The notes: generated by a model from the letters alone, not told the origin. Positions 37,681 to 47,575 are shown, counted from the first letter of the stretch. The stretch is 64,000 nt of DNA from Xiashengella succiniciproducens (GCF_023674465.1 NZ_CP098400.1:3037015-3101014), one strand, 5' to 3'. A program made the numbers and translations.

Positions 37681-38484
37681 CTACTTCTTGGGTACAATGC
37701 TTGAAAATGGGTTTTTTAATCCCTTGAAAGAATCCAGATCGCATGTAAAAGAGCCCACAACCAGGTTAAACTTGATTCTTACAGGGACTCTGTTGGCATC
37801 CCTTGTAATCCATACATGCATATCATCTTCGGTCTTAAATGCACGGCCAACTTCTGTAACAGGTGAAAACTTGTAGCATTCGAGTTCTCCAAACTTGGTC
37901 TTGATCTTCTCGATACCTCTGAATCTGATAAGCAGAGGAAATTCCTCATCTGCAAAATAAGTAACTATCTTAATAATCTGACCCTCTACCAGGTTGTCAT
38001 TAAAGTATTTCTCCCGGCCAATATAAAATGCTGAAACCACATCATAGATCCCCGGTGCGACATACTTTTCACCCGAACGCTTGCTATTTACAAATGTTGA
38101 ATCCTTGTCATGGCGGTAAAGTGCCTCATTGTACCATCTATACCTGCCTTCATTTATATTGCGGATACTTTTGACAGGATACATACTCTCAGGGTCAAAA
38201 AAGCTCTCATACACATCTCTAACCCTGAAAATTTTATCCGCAAGGCCGGAGGTATAGCCCATACCCTTCATATGATATACCTGCCTGTTATTATAGACGG
38301 TATCCTTAACAACCAAAGAAGCACGTCCTCCGGTAATAAAACCATATTGCAATACATAATGCAACTCTTCACCGGGACCAAAGGCTTTTATCTTTGTATC
38401 CTTAACAGAACGGGATTCAGAATAAGCATCCAAAGATGCTACCAACAATACTATACTGAAAAATGCGACTCTCAGGCTCTCCAT
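37681..38484 (-). CDS. DUF3108 family exported protein
   Basis: A 267-residue protein with a signal peptide (FFSIVLLVASLDAYS) followed by a beta-rich domain: FGPGEELHYVLQYGFITGGRASL, YHMKGMGYTSGLADKIFRVRDVYES and ECYKFSPV...DDMHVWITRDANRVPVRI are the DUF3108 signatures. The family is periplasmic in Bacteroidota and Proteobacteria with no proven function; a lipocalin-like or envelope-stability role has been suggested only by fold. It is probably co-transcribed with the YkgJ-like gene. Confidence 0.88.
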   Translation of the reverse strand: MESLRVAFFSIVLLVASLDAYSESRSVKDTKIKAFGPGEELHYVLQYGFITGGRASLVVKDTVYNNRQVYHMKGMGYTSGLADKIFRVRDVYESFFDPESMYPVKSIRNINEGRYRWYNEALYRHDKDSTFVNSKRSGEKYVAPGIYDVVSAFYIGREKYFNDNLVEGQIIKIVTYFADEEFPLLIRFRGIEKIKTKFGELECYKFSPVTEVGRAFKTEDDMHVWITRDANRVPVRIKFNLVVGSFTCDLDSFKGLKNPFSSIVPKK

Positions 38485-38674
38485 ATACTCACAATTTAAA
38501 CTACATAAGTCTTAATACCGACAAACAAGTGCCTTCTCTCACTTATATGAAGGTAAAGCAATTTAAAACAACTACTTGAAAGACCCTGTACAAATTATAA
38601 GCCCTTATTGTTCCAAATCTAGTTCAGCTGCACACAAATGCACACATAACACAGAAACAGAGCCAGTTAAAATT

Positions 38675-39370
38675 TCAAAAAAACTTGTTTTTCGCAACAG
38701 TAGTGATAAAATCCTTCAGATAAAAAGGCTCAAAATATGCAACATCCTCAAACCGTCCTTCTGCAAAACGCTCCGACACAAGACCAGCCATTGAGGATGC
38801 AAGAGGCACTATGCCGTCAACAAAATGAGCATTTGAACCCTTAATCACAGCAGTACATTTCATAGCCCCATTGCCAAAGAAGTAAACAGGTCTTACCTGC
38901 AATATGTCAGCATAGCTGGAATCATCAATAATCTCTGCCTTCACTGCTCTTTCCTCCTTTAGCCCTATAGAATAAAGAGCTGAGTATACCTCCATACGTC
39001 GGGCATCAATCATTGGACAAAGCAAAGCATCACTTTCAACAGGGCATTTATCTGCAATAAAACCTGCCGCCAGAATCTCAAGTGAAGGTATAGCAATAAG
39101 GGGTTTAGCTCCACCGTAACACAGTCCCTTGCTGACTGAGACACCAATCCTTAGACCTGTATAGGATCCCGGACCTGAACTGACAGCAACCGCATCAAGA
39201 TCAGCAACACCCATTCCGGCATCTTTAAGCAACTGCTCAATAATTACAGTTAGTTTAGAAGAATGCGAATTGGGGCTATCCTCCCTAAGAGAATGGACAG
39301 ACTTACCGTCAATAGCAATAGCAGCCGAACAAACGGTGGTTGAGCTCTCAATGCAAAGAATACCAGCCAT
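38675..39370 (-). CDS. tsaB: tRNA t6A biosynthesis protein TsaB
   Basis: A 231-residue ASKHA-fold protein starting MAGILCIESSTTVCSAAIA; an upstream extension to 39433 lacks family similarity. The motif SSGPGSYTGLRIGVSVSKGLCYG is diagnostic. TsaB supports TsaD and TsaE in threonylcarbamoyl transfer to A37 of ANN-decoding tRNAs and is generally essential. IS copy 2 begins 75 bp upstream; a TATTTTTG box at 39389-39396 (minus strand) lies between them, so expression can persist. Confidence 0.95.
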   Translation of the reverse strand: MAGILCIESSTTVCSAAIAIDGKSVHSLREDSPNSHSSKLTVIIEQLLKDAGMGVADLDAVAVSSGPGSYTGLRIGVSVSKGLCYGGAKPLIAIPSLEILAAGFIADKCPVESDALLCPMIDARRMEVYSALYSIGLKEERAVKAEIIDDSSYADILQVRPVYFFGNGAMKCTAVIKGSNAHFVDGIVPLASSMAGLVSERFAEGRFEDVAYFEPFYLKDFITTVAKNKFF

Positions 39371-39388
39371 GATTATGTGATTGAAAGG

Positions 39389-39396
39389 CAAAAATA
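39389..39396 (-). promoter_or_regulatory. Candidate -7 box for tsaB between the gene and the IS
   Basis: TATTTTTG on the minus strand, 18 bp before the tsaB ATG. The -33 region now lies within about 30 bp of the IS left end. Confidence 0.4.
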
Positions 39397-39554
39397 ACAA
39401 TAATATCCCGTAAGATAATCCTTTACTACCCATGAAGGCAAAAAAGAGGCTGTCTAAAAAGATTAGGCAGTCTCTTTTTTTGTTTGATTTTTTTCTCGAA
39501 AAAGTTGGTTATATAATTGATATATAGTATATTAATACTATAAATCAATCCATA

Positions 39555-41219
39555 ATGAAAAAAGTTGTTTTCAAAGAGCTTCCAAACAATCAAGCTCAGT
39601 TATTCCCTGAAAACCTCTTGGATCGCATACCAGCAGACCATCCAGTTCGTCTGGTTGATAAGGTTGTAGATCAACTGGATATCACATCTATACTAAATAA
39701 ATACAAAGGTGGTGGTGCTAGCAGTTTTCATCCAAGAATGATGGTTAAAATACTGTTCTACAGTTATTTAAACAACATATTTTCGTGCAGAAAGATTGAA
39801 AAGGCTTTACAAGAGAATATTCATTTTATCTGGTTATCAAAGGGCTGTGTTCCAGACTTTAGAACAATCAATTATTTTAGGAGTACCCGTTTGCAGGGAG
39901 AAATTAAGACCATCTTTGCAGAAGTAGTTAGATTACTGCATGGTATGGGGTTTGTGAGTCTTCAGGTACAGTATGTTGATGGAACAAAAATAGAAGCTAC
40001 CTCAAACAGGTACACCTTTGTATGGCGAGGCACAGTTGAGAAAAACAAAGCAAAACTGGAAGAAAGGATAAGGAGTATTCTTAAAGATATTGATAGTCAA
40101 ATTAAAGAGGACTCAAAAACTCTCAACAAAGAAGATTTGCCCCAATCAATAGACTCAGATTTATTAAAAAGCAAAATAGCTGAGCTTAACACCAGGCTTA
40201 AGGATACAAATAAGTCCACATCTAAGCAACTAAAGCAATTACAGGAGGAACATCTGCCACGGTTGGAGAAATACGAGAAGCAACTTGACACTCTGGGTGA
40301 TCGCAACAGTTTTAGCAAGACTGACGAGGATGCTACTTTCATGCGAATGAAAGAAGATCATATGAAGAATGGGCAGCTGAAACCAGCTTATAATCCTCAG
40401 ATTAGTACAGAGAACCAGATTATTACCCATTACAGTATCCATCAAACCCCAGGTGATACAAGAACATTAAAGTGTCATCTGGAGGGATTTAAAAACCAAT
40501 ATGGAAGTCATAGCTCTACGGTCGTTGCAGACGCCGGCTACGGAAGCGAGGAGAATTATGAATACCTGGAAGCAAATAATATAGAGTACTTTGTCAAGTA
40601 CAACTACTTCCACAAAGAACAGAAAAGAGCATTTAAAAAGAATGCATTTCTAAGCCAAAACCTATATTACAACGAACATGAAGATTATTATGTATGCCCG
40701 ATGGGACAGCATATGACCAATAAAGGTGAAAGAAAAGTGACTTCTGAGAATGGGTATGTATCAAAGGTGACACGTTATCAAGCGCAAAACTGTACTGGAT
40801 GCCCGTTGCGCGGACTTTGTTTTCAAGCTACCGGTAATCGAATAATAGAGATCAATCACAGGTTAAGGATCCTAAAAAAGAAGGCCAGGGAACAGCTATT
40901 AAGTGAACAGGGCCTATATCACAGAAGTAGACGCCCAATAGAACCGGAAGCAGTGTTTGGACAAATAAAACACAACAACAAGTTCACCAGATTTACACTG
41001 AAAGGCCTTAAGAAAGTTGAAATCGAGTTTGGCCTGATAGCTATTGCTCATAACTTAAGAAAAATCATAGGCAAAGGTGCGTGTGTTTCAAAAACAGTAC
41101 TCCAAAATGCAATTTTCTTCTTGTTTGAACCCCTATATGCAAAAATCCAAAAAGGAATATGGAATTTTCGTAAACATGTTCATCTAAAAATCGAAATCTA
41201 TTCTTATCAACTTGCTTAA
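39555..41219 (+). CDS. IS1182-family transposase, copy 2
   Basis: A 554-residue intact transposase with the same D142, D326, E465 triad and Cys cluster as copy 1, and Thr at residue 48 where copy 1 has Ser. Other base differences are synonymous, so both copies appear to have been under selection for function since they diverged, or diverged very recently. Confidence 0.95.
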   Translation: MKKVVFKELPNNQAQLFPENLLDRIPADHPVRLVDKVVDQLDITSILNKYKGGGASSFHPRMMVKILFYSYLNNIFSCRKIEKALQENIHFIWLSKGCVPDFRTINYFRSTRLQGEIKTIFAEVVRLLHGMGFVSLQVQYVDGTKIEATSNRYTFVWRGTVEKNKAKLEERIRSILKDIDSQIKEDSKTLNKEDLPQSIDSDLLKSKIAELNTRLKDTNKSTSKQLKQLQEEHLPRLEKYEKQLDTLGDRNSFSKTDEDATFMRMKEDHMKNGQLKPAYNPQISTENQIITHYSIHQTPGDTRTLKCHLEGFKNQYGSHSSTVVADAGYGSEENYEYLEANNIEYFVKYNYFHKEQKRAFKKNAFLSQNLYYNEHEDYYVCPMGQHMTNKGERKVTSENGYVSKVTRYQAQNCTGCPLRGLCFQATGNRIIEINHRLRILKKKAREQLLSEQGLYHRSRRPIEPEAVFGQIKHNNKFTRFTLKGLKKVEIEFGLIAIAHNLRKIIGKGACVSKTVLQNAIFFLFEPLYAKIQKGIWNFRKHVHLKIEIYSYQLA

Positions 41220-41223
41220 ATTG

Positions 41224-41254
41224 AAAAAGAGGTTGCCCTTAATTGGACAACCTC
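41224..41254 (-). terminator. IS copy 2 right-end hairpin acting behind the exporter operon
   Basis: Read on the minus strand this hairpin ends in five T and lies 64 bp beyond the tolC-like stop, the right place to terminate that operon. No other terminator is visible after the operon. Confidence 0.65.
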
Positions 41255-41317
41255 TCTTCGAACAGCCTCAAATAATATCTCAGGCCATCAGGCACTCAAG
41301 AGTAACAAACCATCAAA

Positions 41318-42661
41318 TCATAGTACAATTGGCTTTCCCTGGTAGAAATCAAGTATTTTCAACCTAAGGAAGTATGTATATTTAGCCTGAAGGAAGTCGG
41401 CTTCTGCTTTCATATATTCTGACTTGGCAACATTGTAGTCAACCACATTGACCATGCCTACATTGTAACGTTTTTCAGTGTAGCGGAATGATTCGCGGTA
41501 GGAATCTACAGCTGACTGAGCTGCCAGGTATTGCCTGAAGGCAGCATCAGCATCTGCACTGGCCTGCTGGATCTCCTTGCGGAGAGTCAGCCTTTCCTGT
41601 TCCAGAGCAAGTTGTGAATTTAGAACCCCAATCTTTGCATTTTTAACGGAGGTCCTTGTTGACAATCCGTTAAATATCGGAATGTAGAGATTAAAACCTA
41701 CATATTGTGAACCATTGTCCTTGAAGCTTTCTCCAAAATCAAAGTCCTGCAGCTTTTTATGCTTTGTGACAAAAGTCGACCAACCGGCTCCTACAGAAAG
41801 GGAGGGCAATAGATAGCCCTTTGCAATTTGAAGATCCTTGATACTGCTTTCTGTTCTGTACTCAGCAGCTTTTATCTGGGGAAGATTATCGAGTGCATAA
41901 TCCAGTACAAGACTTCCCTCTGCAAGTTCCATTCCTGTAAAATCAGGCAGAGTTGGACTTACCACATCAAATTGCTCTACCGACTCAAGATTTAGGGCAA
42001 GAGCCAGGTCTATCAGTGAAAGCCTCAGACTGTTTTCAAGCTGAGTTACATTGAGGGCTTCACGGGCTGCTATGGATTTGATCTCAAGCAGACTTCCTTC
42101 AGCAAGGGTTCCGGCCTGAACCAACCTTTCAGTTCTCTCAACCTGTTGGTTGACGGTTTCAAGCTGAAGTTTGGCTGCAGCCAGCAATTCCTTGTTGAAA
42201 AGAACTTGTGCATAGTAAGAAGTTATAGCCAGAGCTATGTCATTCTCAACTTTTTGTGCATCCTCTATAGCAGCCTTCCAGTCAGATTCATTTTTCTTGA
42301 TTGTGTTGCGAATTGTAAGCCCCTGAAAAACCGGGACACTTGAAGATATGCTATAGTTGCTGGTCTGTATAGTAACGTCAAACAACTGGAAGGAATTAGG
42401 GTCCGGAGCCTTACCACTTGTCATATTGTAATTGCTACTAGCGTTCAGGCTTGGCAACAGTTCTAGCTTGCTCTGCTCATAGCGATTCTTAGCATAGTCG
42501 GCATTAAGCTTTTGACGCTTTAATGCAATGTTGTTGACCCTTGCATACTCAATACACTGTTCAAGTGTCCATGCGGTTTTTGGGCTTTCGGCTTCCTGAG
42601 CTCCTAAGCTAACAGTACTGGTAAGAGCAAGCAGGAAAATATACATCTTTATAGTTTGCAT
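41318..42661 (-). CDS. TolC-family outer-membrane efflux protein
   Basis: A 447-residue protein with a signal peptide (MYIFLLALTSTVSLGAQ) and two outer-membrane-efflux repeats: LEQCIEYARVNNIALKRQKL at the start and long heptad-rich helices (LETVNQQVERTERLVQAGTLAEGSLLEIKS; YTEKRYNVGMVNVVDYNVAKSEYMKAEADFLQAKY). It forms the trimeric outer-membrane duct. It is last in the five-gene exporter operon (ATPase, two permeases, adaptor, TolC). Confidence 0.93.
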   Translation of the reverse strand: MQTIKMYIFLLALTSTVSLGAQEAESPKTAWTLEQCIEYARVNNIALKRQKLNADYAKNRYEQSKLELLPSLNASSNYNMTSGKAPDPNSFQLFDVTIQTSNYSISSSVPVFQGLTIRNTIKKNESDWKAAIEDAQKVENDIALAITSYYAQVLFNKELLAAAKLQLETVNQQVERTERLVQAGTLAEGSLLEIKSIAAREALNVTQLENSLRLSLIDLALALNLESVEQFDVVSPTLPDFTGMELAEGSLVLDYALDNLPQIKAAEYRTESSIKDLQIAKGYLLPSLSVGAGWSTFVTKHKKLQDFDFGESFKDNGSQYVGFNLYIPIFNGLSTRTSVKNAKIGVLNSQLALEQERLTLRKEIQQASADADAAFRQYLAAQSAVDSYRESFRYTEKRYNVGMVNVVDYNVAKSEYMKAEADFLQAKYTYFLRLKILDFYQGKPIVL

Positions 42662-42747
42662 AGTTTTATAATATGTTTCTCAGTGGCTATAATGAAGCCT
42701 GAATTATGCGTATATCCTTTGGAACTATAGAATATAAGACCTACTCA

Positions 42748-43830
42748 CTATATTGTCGGGACCTTCACCTTGTCTTCCAGACCAAGTCCTTCTATAAGTT
42801 CAACCTTAATACCATCAGATAGTCCGGTCTTGACAGGACGCTTCTCAAATACCTGAGGCGCAGTCTCAACCTCTACAAAAGTTGAGTCACCTTCAAACTG
42901 AAGAACTCTTTCGTTAATTGTAAGTACGCTGTCACGTCTGTCAAGAACAATATCTGCATTGGCACTGTAACCGGCCCTGATAAACTGGTTGTCTTTAAGT
43001 TTTACAGCAGCCTTGATTTCAAACTGAATGGCTCCACCTTCCTCAACACCCTTTGGTGAAATATACTCAAGATAGGCATCAAAGACCTCTGACTCTATAG
43101 CACCTACAGTCATAAGCAAATGCATACCTTCCTTAAGTTTGCCAACTTCGGTCTCATCAACCTTACCCTTGAAAATCATCTCAGCCATATCTGCAACGAT
43201 GGCAATAGTAGTTCCGTCATTGAATGTATTACTCTTTATTACAGAGTTTCCTTCTTCTATAGGTACATCAAGTACCATACCGCTAACAGTTGAACGGATT
43301 ACTGTATTGGTTTTGGATCCCATGCTCTTTGTCACACCTTCAAGAATCAGCTGAAGGTGGTTTTCCGCAGCAGCCAGATCCTCGCGACTATTATTATATT
43401 TCAATTCCTCAGCCTCATATTCAGACAAAGCTATAACCTTCTGTTCGTAGAGATCCTTTATTCTTTCGAAGGCAATCTTGGCATTTTCAAAAGCCAGGCG
43501 AGCCTTGTTGACCCTGCTTTCAGCCTCATTTACCTGAACCATCTCAGGAATAATCTGAATACGGGCTATCATATCACCTTGCTTAATCAAATCTCCAGCT
43601 TCAACATAAACATGGGTAACAATACCCGATTCCTGAGGCTTGATAGCTATCTCTTTACGGGGAACAATAGACCCGGTAGCCACGGTCTTTTTGATGATGT
43701 CACCAACAACCGGAGTCTCTGTTTCATAAACTGTGGGAACCGTCTTTGACTTCTGATACAGGTACACAAAAACCCATATTACAAGTGCTGCAAATACTAA
43801 CAACAATCCAAATTTCAGAATCCGTTTCAT
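42748..43830 (-). CDS. Periplasmic adaptor (HlyD/MacA-type)
   Basis: A membrane-fusion protein of 360 residues from the ATG at 43830 (MKRILKFGLLL); an upstream ATG at 43869 adds 13 residues and is less likely. There is one N-terminal membrane anchor, a lipoyl-like half-motif (GSIVPRKEIAIKPQESGIVTHVYVEAGDLIKQGDMIARI), a coiled-coil hairpin (100-175), the second lipoyl half (STVSGMVLDVPIEEGNSV), and beta-barrel domains. It links the ABC permeases to the TolC-like duct. Confidence 0.92.
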   Translation of the reverse strand: MKRILKFGLLLVFAALVIWVFVYLYQKSKTVPTVYETETPVVGDIIKKTVATGSIVPRKEIAIKPQESGIVTHVYVEAGDLIKQGDMIARIQIIPEMVQVNEAESRVNKARLAFENAKIAFERIKDLYEQKVIALSEYEAEELKYNNSREDLAAAENHLQLILEGVTKSMGSKTNTVIRSTVSGMVLDVPIEEGNSVIKSNTFNDGTTIAIVADMAEMIFKGKVDETEVGKLKEGMHLLMTVGAIESEVFDAYLEYISPKGVEEGGAIQFEIKAAVKLKDNQFIRAGYSANADIVLDRRDSVLTINERVLQFEGDSTFVEVETAPQVFEKRPVKTGLSDGIKVELIEGLGLEDKVKVPTI

Positions 43831-43921
43831 TACTCTTAAGTTTAGTTTTATAGCGGGATACATCCGCATGATGAATTACATCCCAATATCTTACAAACGA
43901 ATCATGCTCGTTACTTGAATA

Positions 43922-45202
43922 TTACTCGTGTCTTAATGCTTCTATCGGCTTAATCCTTACAGCTTTCTGGGCTGGTATAAGTCCGGCCAGAAAACCTGTC
44001 ACTACAAGTACTGCGAGGGCAGAAAGAGCCAGACCAAGTCCAATTTCAGGATGCCTAAAAAAGGCTCCCTGTTCTTCAGTACTACTAGCCTGGGATACTG
44101 TTAATGCCAAATCTGCAAGATGCAAAACAAGAGTTCCCAGAGCCAAGCCAATAAAACCGGCAATAGTTGTCAGAAACACTGATTCTGTAAGGATCTGACT
44201 CACGATAGTCCATGGTCTTGCTCCAATAGCACGTTGTACACCAATTTCCTTTGTCCTCTCCTTTACAACAACCAGCATAATATTACTAATACCCACAGCT
44301 CCGGCAATCAAAGTTCCAATACCCACTATCCAAATAAGAGCCCCTATTCCGATAAACAGATATGAGATTTGCTTAATCTGTTCCTCGATATTAATCTTCA
44401 TCACGGCCTCTTTATCTGTGGGCGATATTGAATGCCTTTCTTTAACCAAAGCTTCAATCTTGTCAACAACTTTGGACACACTCTCTCCCTTTTTGGCAGT
44501 AAAGCATATCAGGTGCACCACATCCCCATGATTAAAGGTCTGCTGCATAGTTGTAAGGGGGATATAAATGGTCTCGCGTTTATCAGAACCGTAACTGATA
44601 TTGGTGTTTATAGGTTTGGCAACACCAATTACCTGAAACCACACACCACTAAGCCTTATATACTGTCCAACAGGATTCTCGTCCTTTTCAAACATTACCT
44701 CATAGACCCGTTCTCCAATCACACAGACCTTACGCCTGTCATCAATATCCTTTTGATTGATAAAGCGTCCGTATATCATTTCATTGGGGTCGATAATGTT
44801 GTACTCAGGTACTTCTCCATAAATCGTATATGATCCTGTTTTCAGTCCCCTGATAACATTCTCACCCCCTGAAATATTCCACCCCTGCAGTTTTGGAGCA
44901 AGAAGCTCAACCTCCGGAATATTCTGCCTTATGGCTTCAAGGTCAGAATTACGGAAATTCCAATACCTGCCACGTTTAAACCCCTTATAGGGTTCAGTGG
45001 TACTCTGAGTCCAGATAAAACCACTGTTTGTTGCAAAATTCCTGAATCCGGCAGTAACACCATTGATAAGTCCATTTCCGGCTCCGGTCATAGTGACCAG
45101 CATAAAAATGCCCCAAAAAACACCAAAGGCCGTAAGGACGCTGCGGAGTTTATTTTGTTTTATGGCAATTAATATTTCCTGCCATCTGTCTCTGTCAAAC
45201 AC
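43922..45202 (-). CDS. MacB/FtsX-type ABC permease (second)
   Basis: A 426-residue permease with one N-terminal helix, a large periplasmic MacB-PCD domain (about 45-270) and three C-terminal helices in an FtsX domain (GISNIMLVVVKERTKEIGVQRAIGARPWTIVSQILTESV). It is paralogous to the permease directly upstream (33 bp away), so the transporter is probably a heterodimer served by one ATPase gene. The substrate is unknown: MacAB-like systems export peptides, antibiotics, glycolipids or protoporphyrin. Confidence 0.93.
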   Translation of the reverse strand: MFDRDRWQEILIAIKQNKLRSVLTAFGVFWGIFMLVTMTGAGNGLINGVTAGFRNFATNSGFIWTQSTTEPYKGFKRGRYWNFRNSDLEAIRQNIPEVELLAPKLQGWNISGGENVIRGLKTGSYTIYGEVPEYNIIDPNEMIYGRFINQKDIDDRRKVCVIGERVYEVMFEKDENPVGQYIRLSGVWFQVIGVAKPINTNISYGSDKRETIYIPLTTMQQTFNHGDVVHLICFTAKKGESVSKVVDKIEALVKERHSISPTDKEAVMKINIEEQIKQISYLFIGIGALIWIVGIGTLIAGAVGISNIMLVVVKERTKEIGVQRAIGARPWTIVSQILTESVFLTTIAGFIGLALGTLVLHLADLALTVSQASSTEEQGAFFRHPEIGLGLALSALAVLVVTGFLAGLIPAQKAVRIKPIEALRHE

Positions 45203-45235
45203 CTTATACCAGTTTAGAAGTTAAAACTATCAGAA

Positions 45236-46483
45236 CTAAACATCATGCAAAGCTATTATTGGCTTAATCGCCGCAGCCTTTCTTGCTGGAACATAGCCTG
45301 CAATCAATCCGGCAACTATCAGTACCACGGTTGCGGAAGCTGCCACCCCGAAATCAGCCGATGGATTGTAAAAGATGTAGAGAATATCCTGACTTGATTG
45401 CGCAATACTGTCAATCAGCTGAGACGCTAAGTAAAGGATTCCCATACCCAACAACATTCCAATAAAACCTGCCAGGACTGTAATGAACAATGACTCGGAA
45501 AGAACAAGCTGTATAACGCTGAATGGCGTTGCTCCGATAGCCTTTCTGATTCCTATTTCTTTGGTCCGTTCCTTTACAAGGATTATCATAATATTACTAA
45601 CACCTACTATCCCTGCTATAATGGTCATTATACCAACAACCCAGACAAAGAGTCTAATTCCTTTAAACAAACCCTGCACTCTTTTAAATTCATCAAGTGT
45701 ATTCCAAACGTATAGTGCTTCCTGATCATCAGGACTAAAATGGAGACGCCTTGCAAGCAAGGCTTTCACTTCTTCCTCAATCCTCTTGTTCTCCTCCACA
45801 GTAGAAGCCGTAGTGGTAAATCCAAAATTGCTTATCCTATTTGCACCATTGAACACCATCTGAGCAGTAGAGATGGGTATCAAAGCATCCTTTGAATCCT
45901 TATTTGTAGGGTCTTCTATAACTCCAATTACTCTGAAATAGATACCTCCCACTTTTACATATTCACCTATCGGATCCTTATCCTCAAAAAGCATATCAAC
46001 AATGCTTTGTGACAATACCAACACCTTCCTCTTCTCCTTCAAGTCGACTTCACTTATTACGCGACCCTTCTTGAGTTTAAAAAGTCTCACCTTTGTAAAA
46101 TCAGGATGTATGCCTGTTATTGTGTAGCCTGCATACTTGTTACCATAGGTCAGATCAACATTACCATTAAGGTATAGACGGCCGGTAAGGGCGTCTATGC
46201 CTTCCACTTCCCTTTTGATTAATTCATAATCCTCGTTGGTAAACCTAATGTACCGCCCCTTTTTATATCCTTCAAAGTTTTCGCTTGTCCGTCCGGGCCA
46301 TATTTGAATAGAATTTGCGGATACGTTTCTGAAATTGTTTTCAATTCCGTTTTGGAGGCCTTTACCACTACCAAGTAAGAGTATAAGCATGAAGATCCCC
46401 CATGAAACGCTGAACCCCGTCATTATAGCCCGTAGCCTGTTTTGCTTAAGGGTCGTTAGTAGTTCTTCAAAATAATCTAGCAT
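45236..46483 (-). CDS. MacB/FtsX-type ABC permease (first)
   Basis: A 415-residue permease with the same MacB layout as its downstream neighbour: N-terminal helix (IMTGFSVSWGIFMLILLLGSG), periplasmic domain, FtsX region (GVSNIMIILVKERTKEIGIRKAIGATPFSVIQLVLSES) and final helices ending in VPARKAAAIKPIIALHDV. It begins 10 bp after the ATPase gene. Confidence 0.93.
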   Translation of the reverse strand: MLDYFEELLTTLKQNRLRAIMTGFSVSWGIFMLILLLGSGKGLQNGIENNFRNVSANSIQIWPGRTSENFEGYKKGRYIRFTNEDYELIKREVEGIDALTGRLYLNGNVDLTYGNKYAGYTITGIHPDFTKVRLFKLKKGRVISEVDLKEKRKVLVLSQSIVDMLFEDKDPIGEYVKVGGIYFRVIGVIEDPTNKDSKDALIPISTAQMVFNGANRISNFGFTTTASTVEENKRIEEEVKALLARRLHFSPDDQEALYVWNTLDEFKRVQGLFKGIRLFVWVVGIMTIIAGIVGVSNIMIILVKERTKEIGIRKAIGATPFSVIQLVLSESLFITVLAGFIGMLLGMGILYLASQLIDSIAQSSQDILYIFYNPSADFGVAASATVVLIVAGLIAGYVPARKAAAIKPIIALHDV

Positions 46484-46493
46484 TCCTGTAGGT

Positions 46494-47213
46494 TTAGTTT
46501 ACTTTGACTTCTTCAAGCTTATAGCTTGGATTAATCTCATTAGACTCAATAATTCCGTCCTTGAGTCTGATAATTCTGTCGGTCATCAGCGCAACATCCC
46601 TCTCATGGGTTACTATAATTATGGAAATTCCGCTCTTATTGACATCCCTGAATATCTCCATAACTTCTTGTGATGTTTGAGAGTCAAGCGCACCGGTTGG
46701 TTCGTCCGCAAGAATAATCTTGGGCTGAGAAATAAGAGCCCGTGCAATAGCAACACGCTGCTTTTGTCCTCCGGACATCTCAGAAGGAAGGTGATGCGCC
46801 CATTCACGAAGTCCCAGACGTTCCAGATATTCAAGTGCAATCATGTTACGCTTCTTCCTGCTTACTCCCTGGTAATACAGAGGAAGAGCCACATTTTCCA
46901 TTGCATTCTTAAAGGATATCAGGTTAAAAGACTGAAAAACAAAGCCTATATACTTGTTTCGGCATCTTGCAGCTTTAGTCTCATCCATTCTGCCTATGTG
47001 AATCCCGTCAAGGTAGTATGCCCCGGTATCATAGTTATCAAGAATCCCCAGAACATTAAGCAGAGTAGACTTCCCGGAACCAGAAGCACCCATGATACTA
47101 ACCATCTCTCCCTGCTGTATATCCAGGGAAATACCCTTTAGCACATGAAGGGCATTCTTTCCGTTAACATAGGACTTGTGTAGGGATTCCACCCTAATGA
47201 TACTATTACTCAT
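46494..47213 (-). CDS. MacB/LolD-type ABC ATPase
   Basis: A 239-residue ABC ATPase: Walker A GASGSGKST, Q-loop FVFQSFNL, signature EMSGGQKQRVAIARALISQPKIILADEPTGALD with Walker B, and H-loop IIIVTHERDVA. The E-P-T-G-A-L-D ending is typical of the LolD/MacB group. It is first in the exporter operon. A perfect 16-bp palindrome (47235-47250) lies 22 bp upstream of its start. Confidence 0.95.
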   Translation of the reverse strand: MSNSIIRVESLHKSYVNGKNALHVLKGISLDIQQGEMVSIMGASGSGKSTLLNVLGILDNYDTGAYYLDGIHIGRMDETKAARCRNKYIGFVFQSFNLISFKNAMENVALPLYYQGVSRKKRNMIALEYLERLGLREWAHHLPSEMSGGQKQRVAIARALISQPKIILADEPTGALDSQTSQEVMEIFRDVNKSGISIIIVTHERDVALMTDRIIRLKDGIIESNEINPSYKLEEVKVN

Positions 47214-47234
47214 CGTCTACTTATGTATTATATT

Positions 47235-47250
47235 GATAATCCGGATTATC
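47235..47250. promoter_or_regulatory. Perfect 16-bp palindrome before the exporter operon
   Basis: GATAATCCGGATTATC reads the same on both strands and sits 22 bp upstream of the ATPase start codon, between the exporter and the small repeat-peptide gene. Its position suits an operator. The rest of the 47.21-47.52 kb gap shows no other feature I can name. Confidence 0.5.
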
Positions 47251-47523
47251 TGAATAATCAGCCCAGTTTGATTAGGCTTAAAAAAGACAGTATTATCGTA
47301 CAACTTTCAAACTAATATCAATCACCTTGCCAAAAATCTAAATCGAAGAGAAAAGTGCAGAAAAAGCTATTTTTTCAGTAAAAATGGCGTAAAATAACTT
47401 ATAAAAGCGAGCAGCTCATGTTCGATAACGTAACACCCGTGTCCGATTATGAACACAGCTTAAAGTTACGACACTTTCTTCAGGAAAATCAAACATTGTC
47501 AAGGGTTCTTTCAACTTCAGGCA

Positions 47524-47554
47524 AAAAAAGGGTGTCCTTGCGGACACCCTTTTT
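47524..47554 (-). terminator. Terminator after the repeat-peptide gene
   Basis: A strong stem AAAAAGGGTGTCC/GGACACCCTTTTT with a 4-base loop, and T-rich on the minus strand, 22 bp beyond the small gene's stop. Confidence 0.9.
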
Positions 47555-47575
47555 AAAATGGACTGAACAATACCC

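Larger units (their letters stand above)
39446..41254 (+). mobile_element. IS1182-family insertion sequence, copy 2
   Basis: The same 1809-bp length and ends as copy 1, in the same orientation. Roughly 15-20 single-base differences separate the copies, nearly all silent in the transposase plus a few in the left non-coding part. The left hairpin is 39446-39474 and the right hairpin 41229-41254. No target duplication is visible. The element sits between the divergent tsaB promoter and the end of the convergent exporter operon. Confidence 0.93.

Noticed and set aside
22893..41254. Composite transposon made of two IS copies and the DNA between
   Set aside because: The interval carries recO, frr, efp, tsaB and tRNA genes in ordinary chromosomal arrangement, and no outer target duplication is seen.
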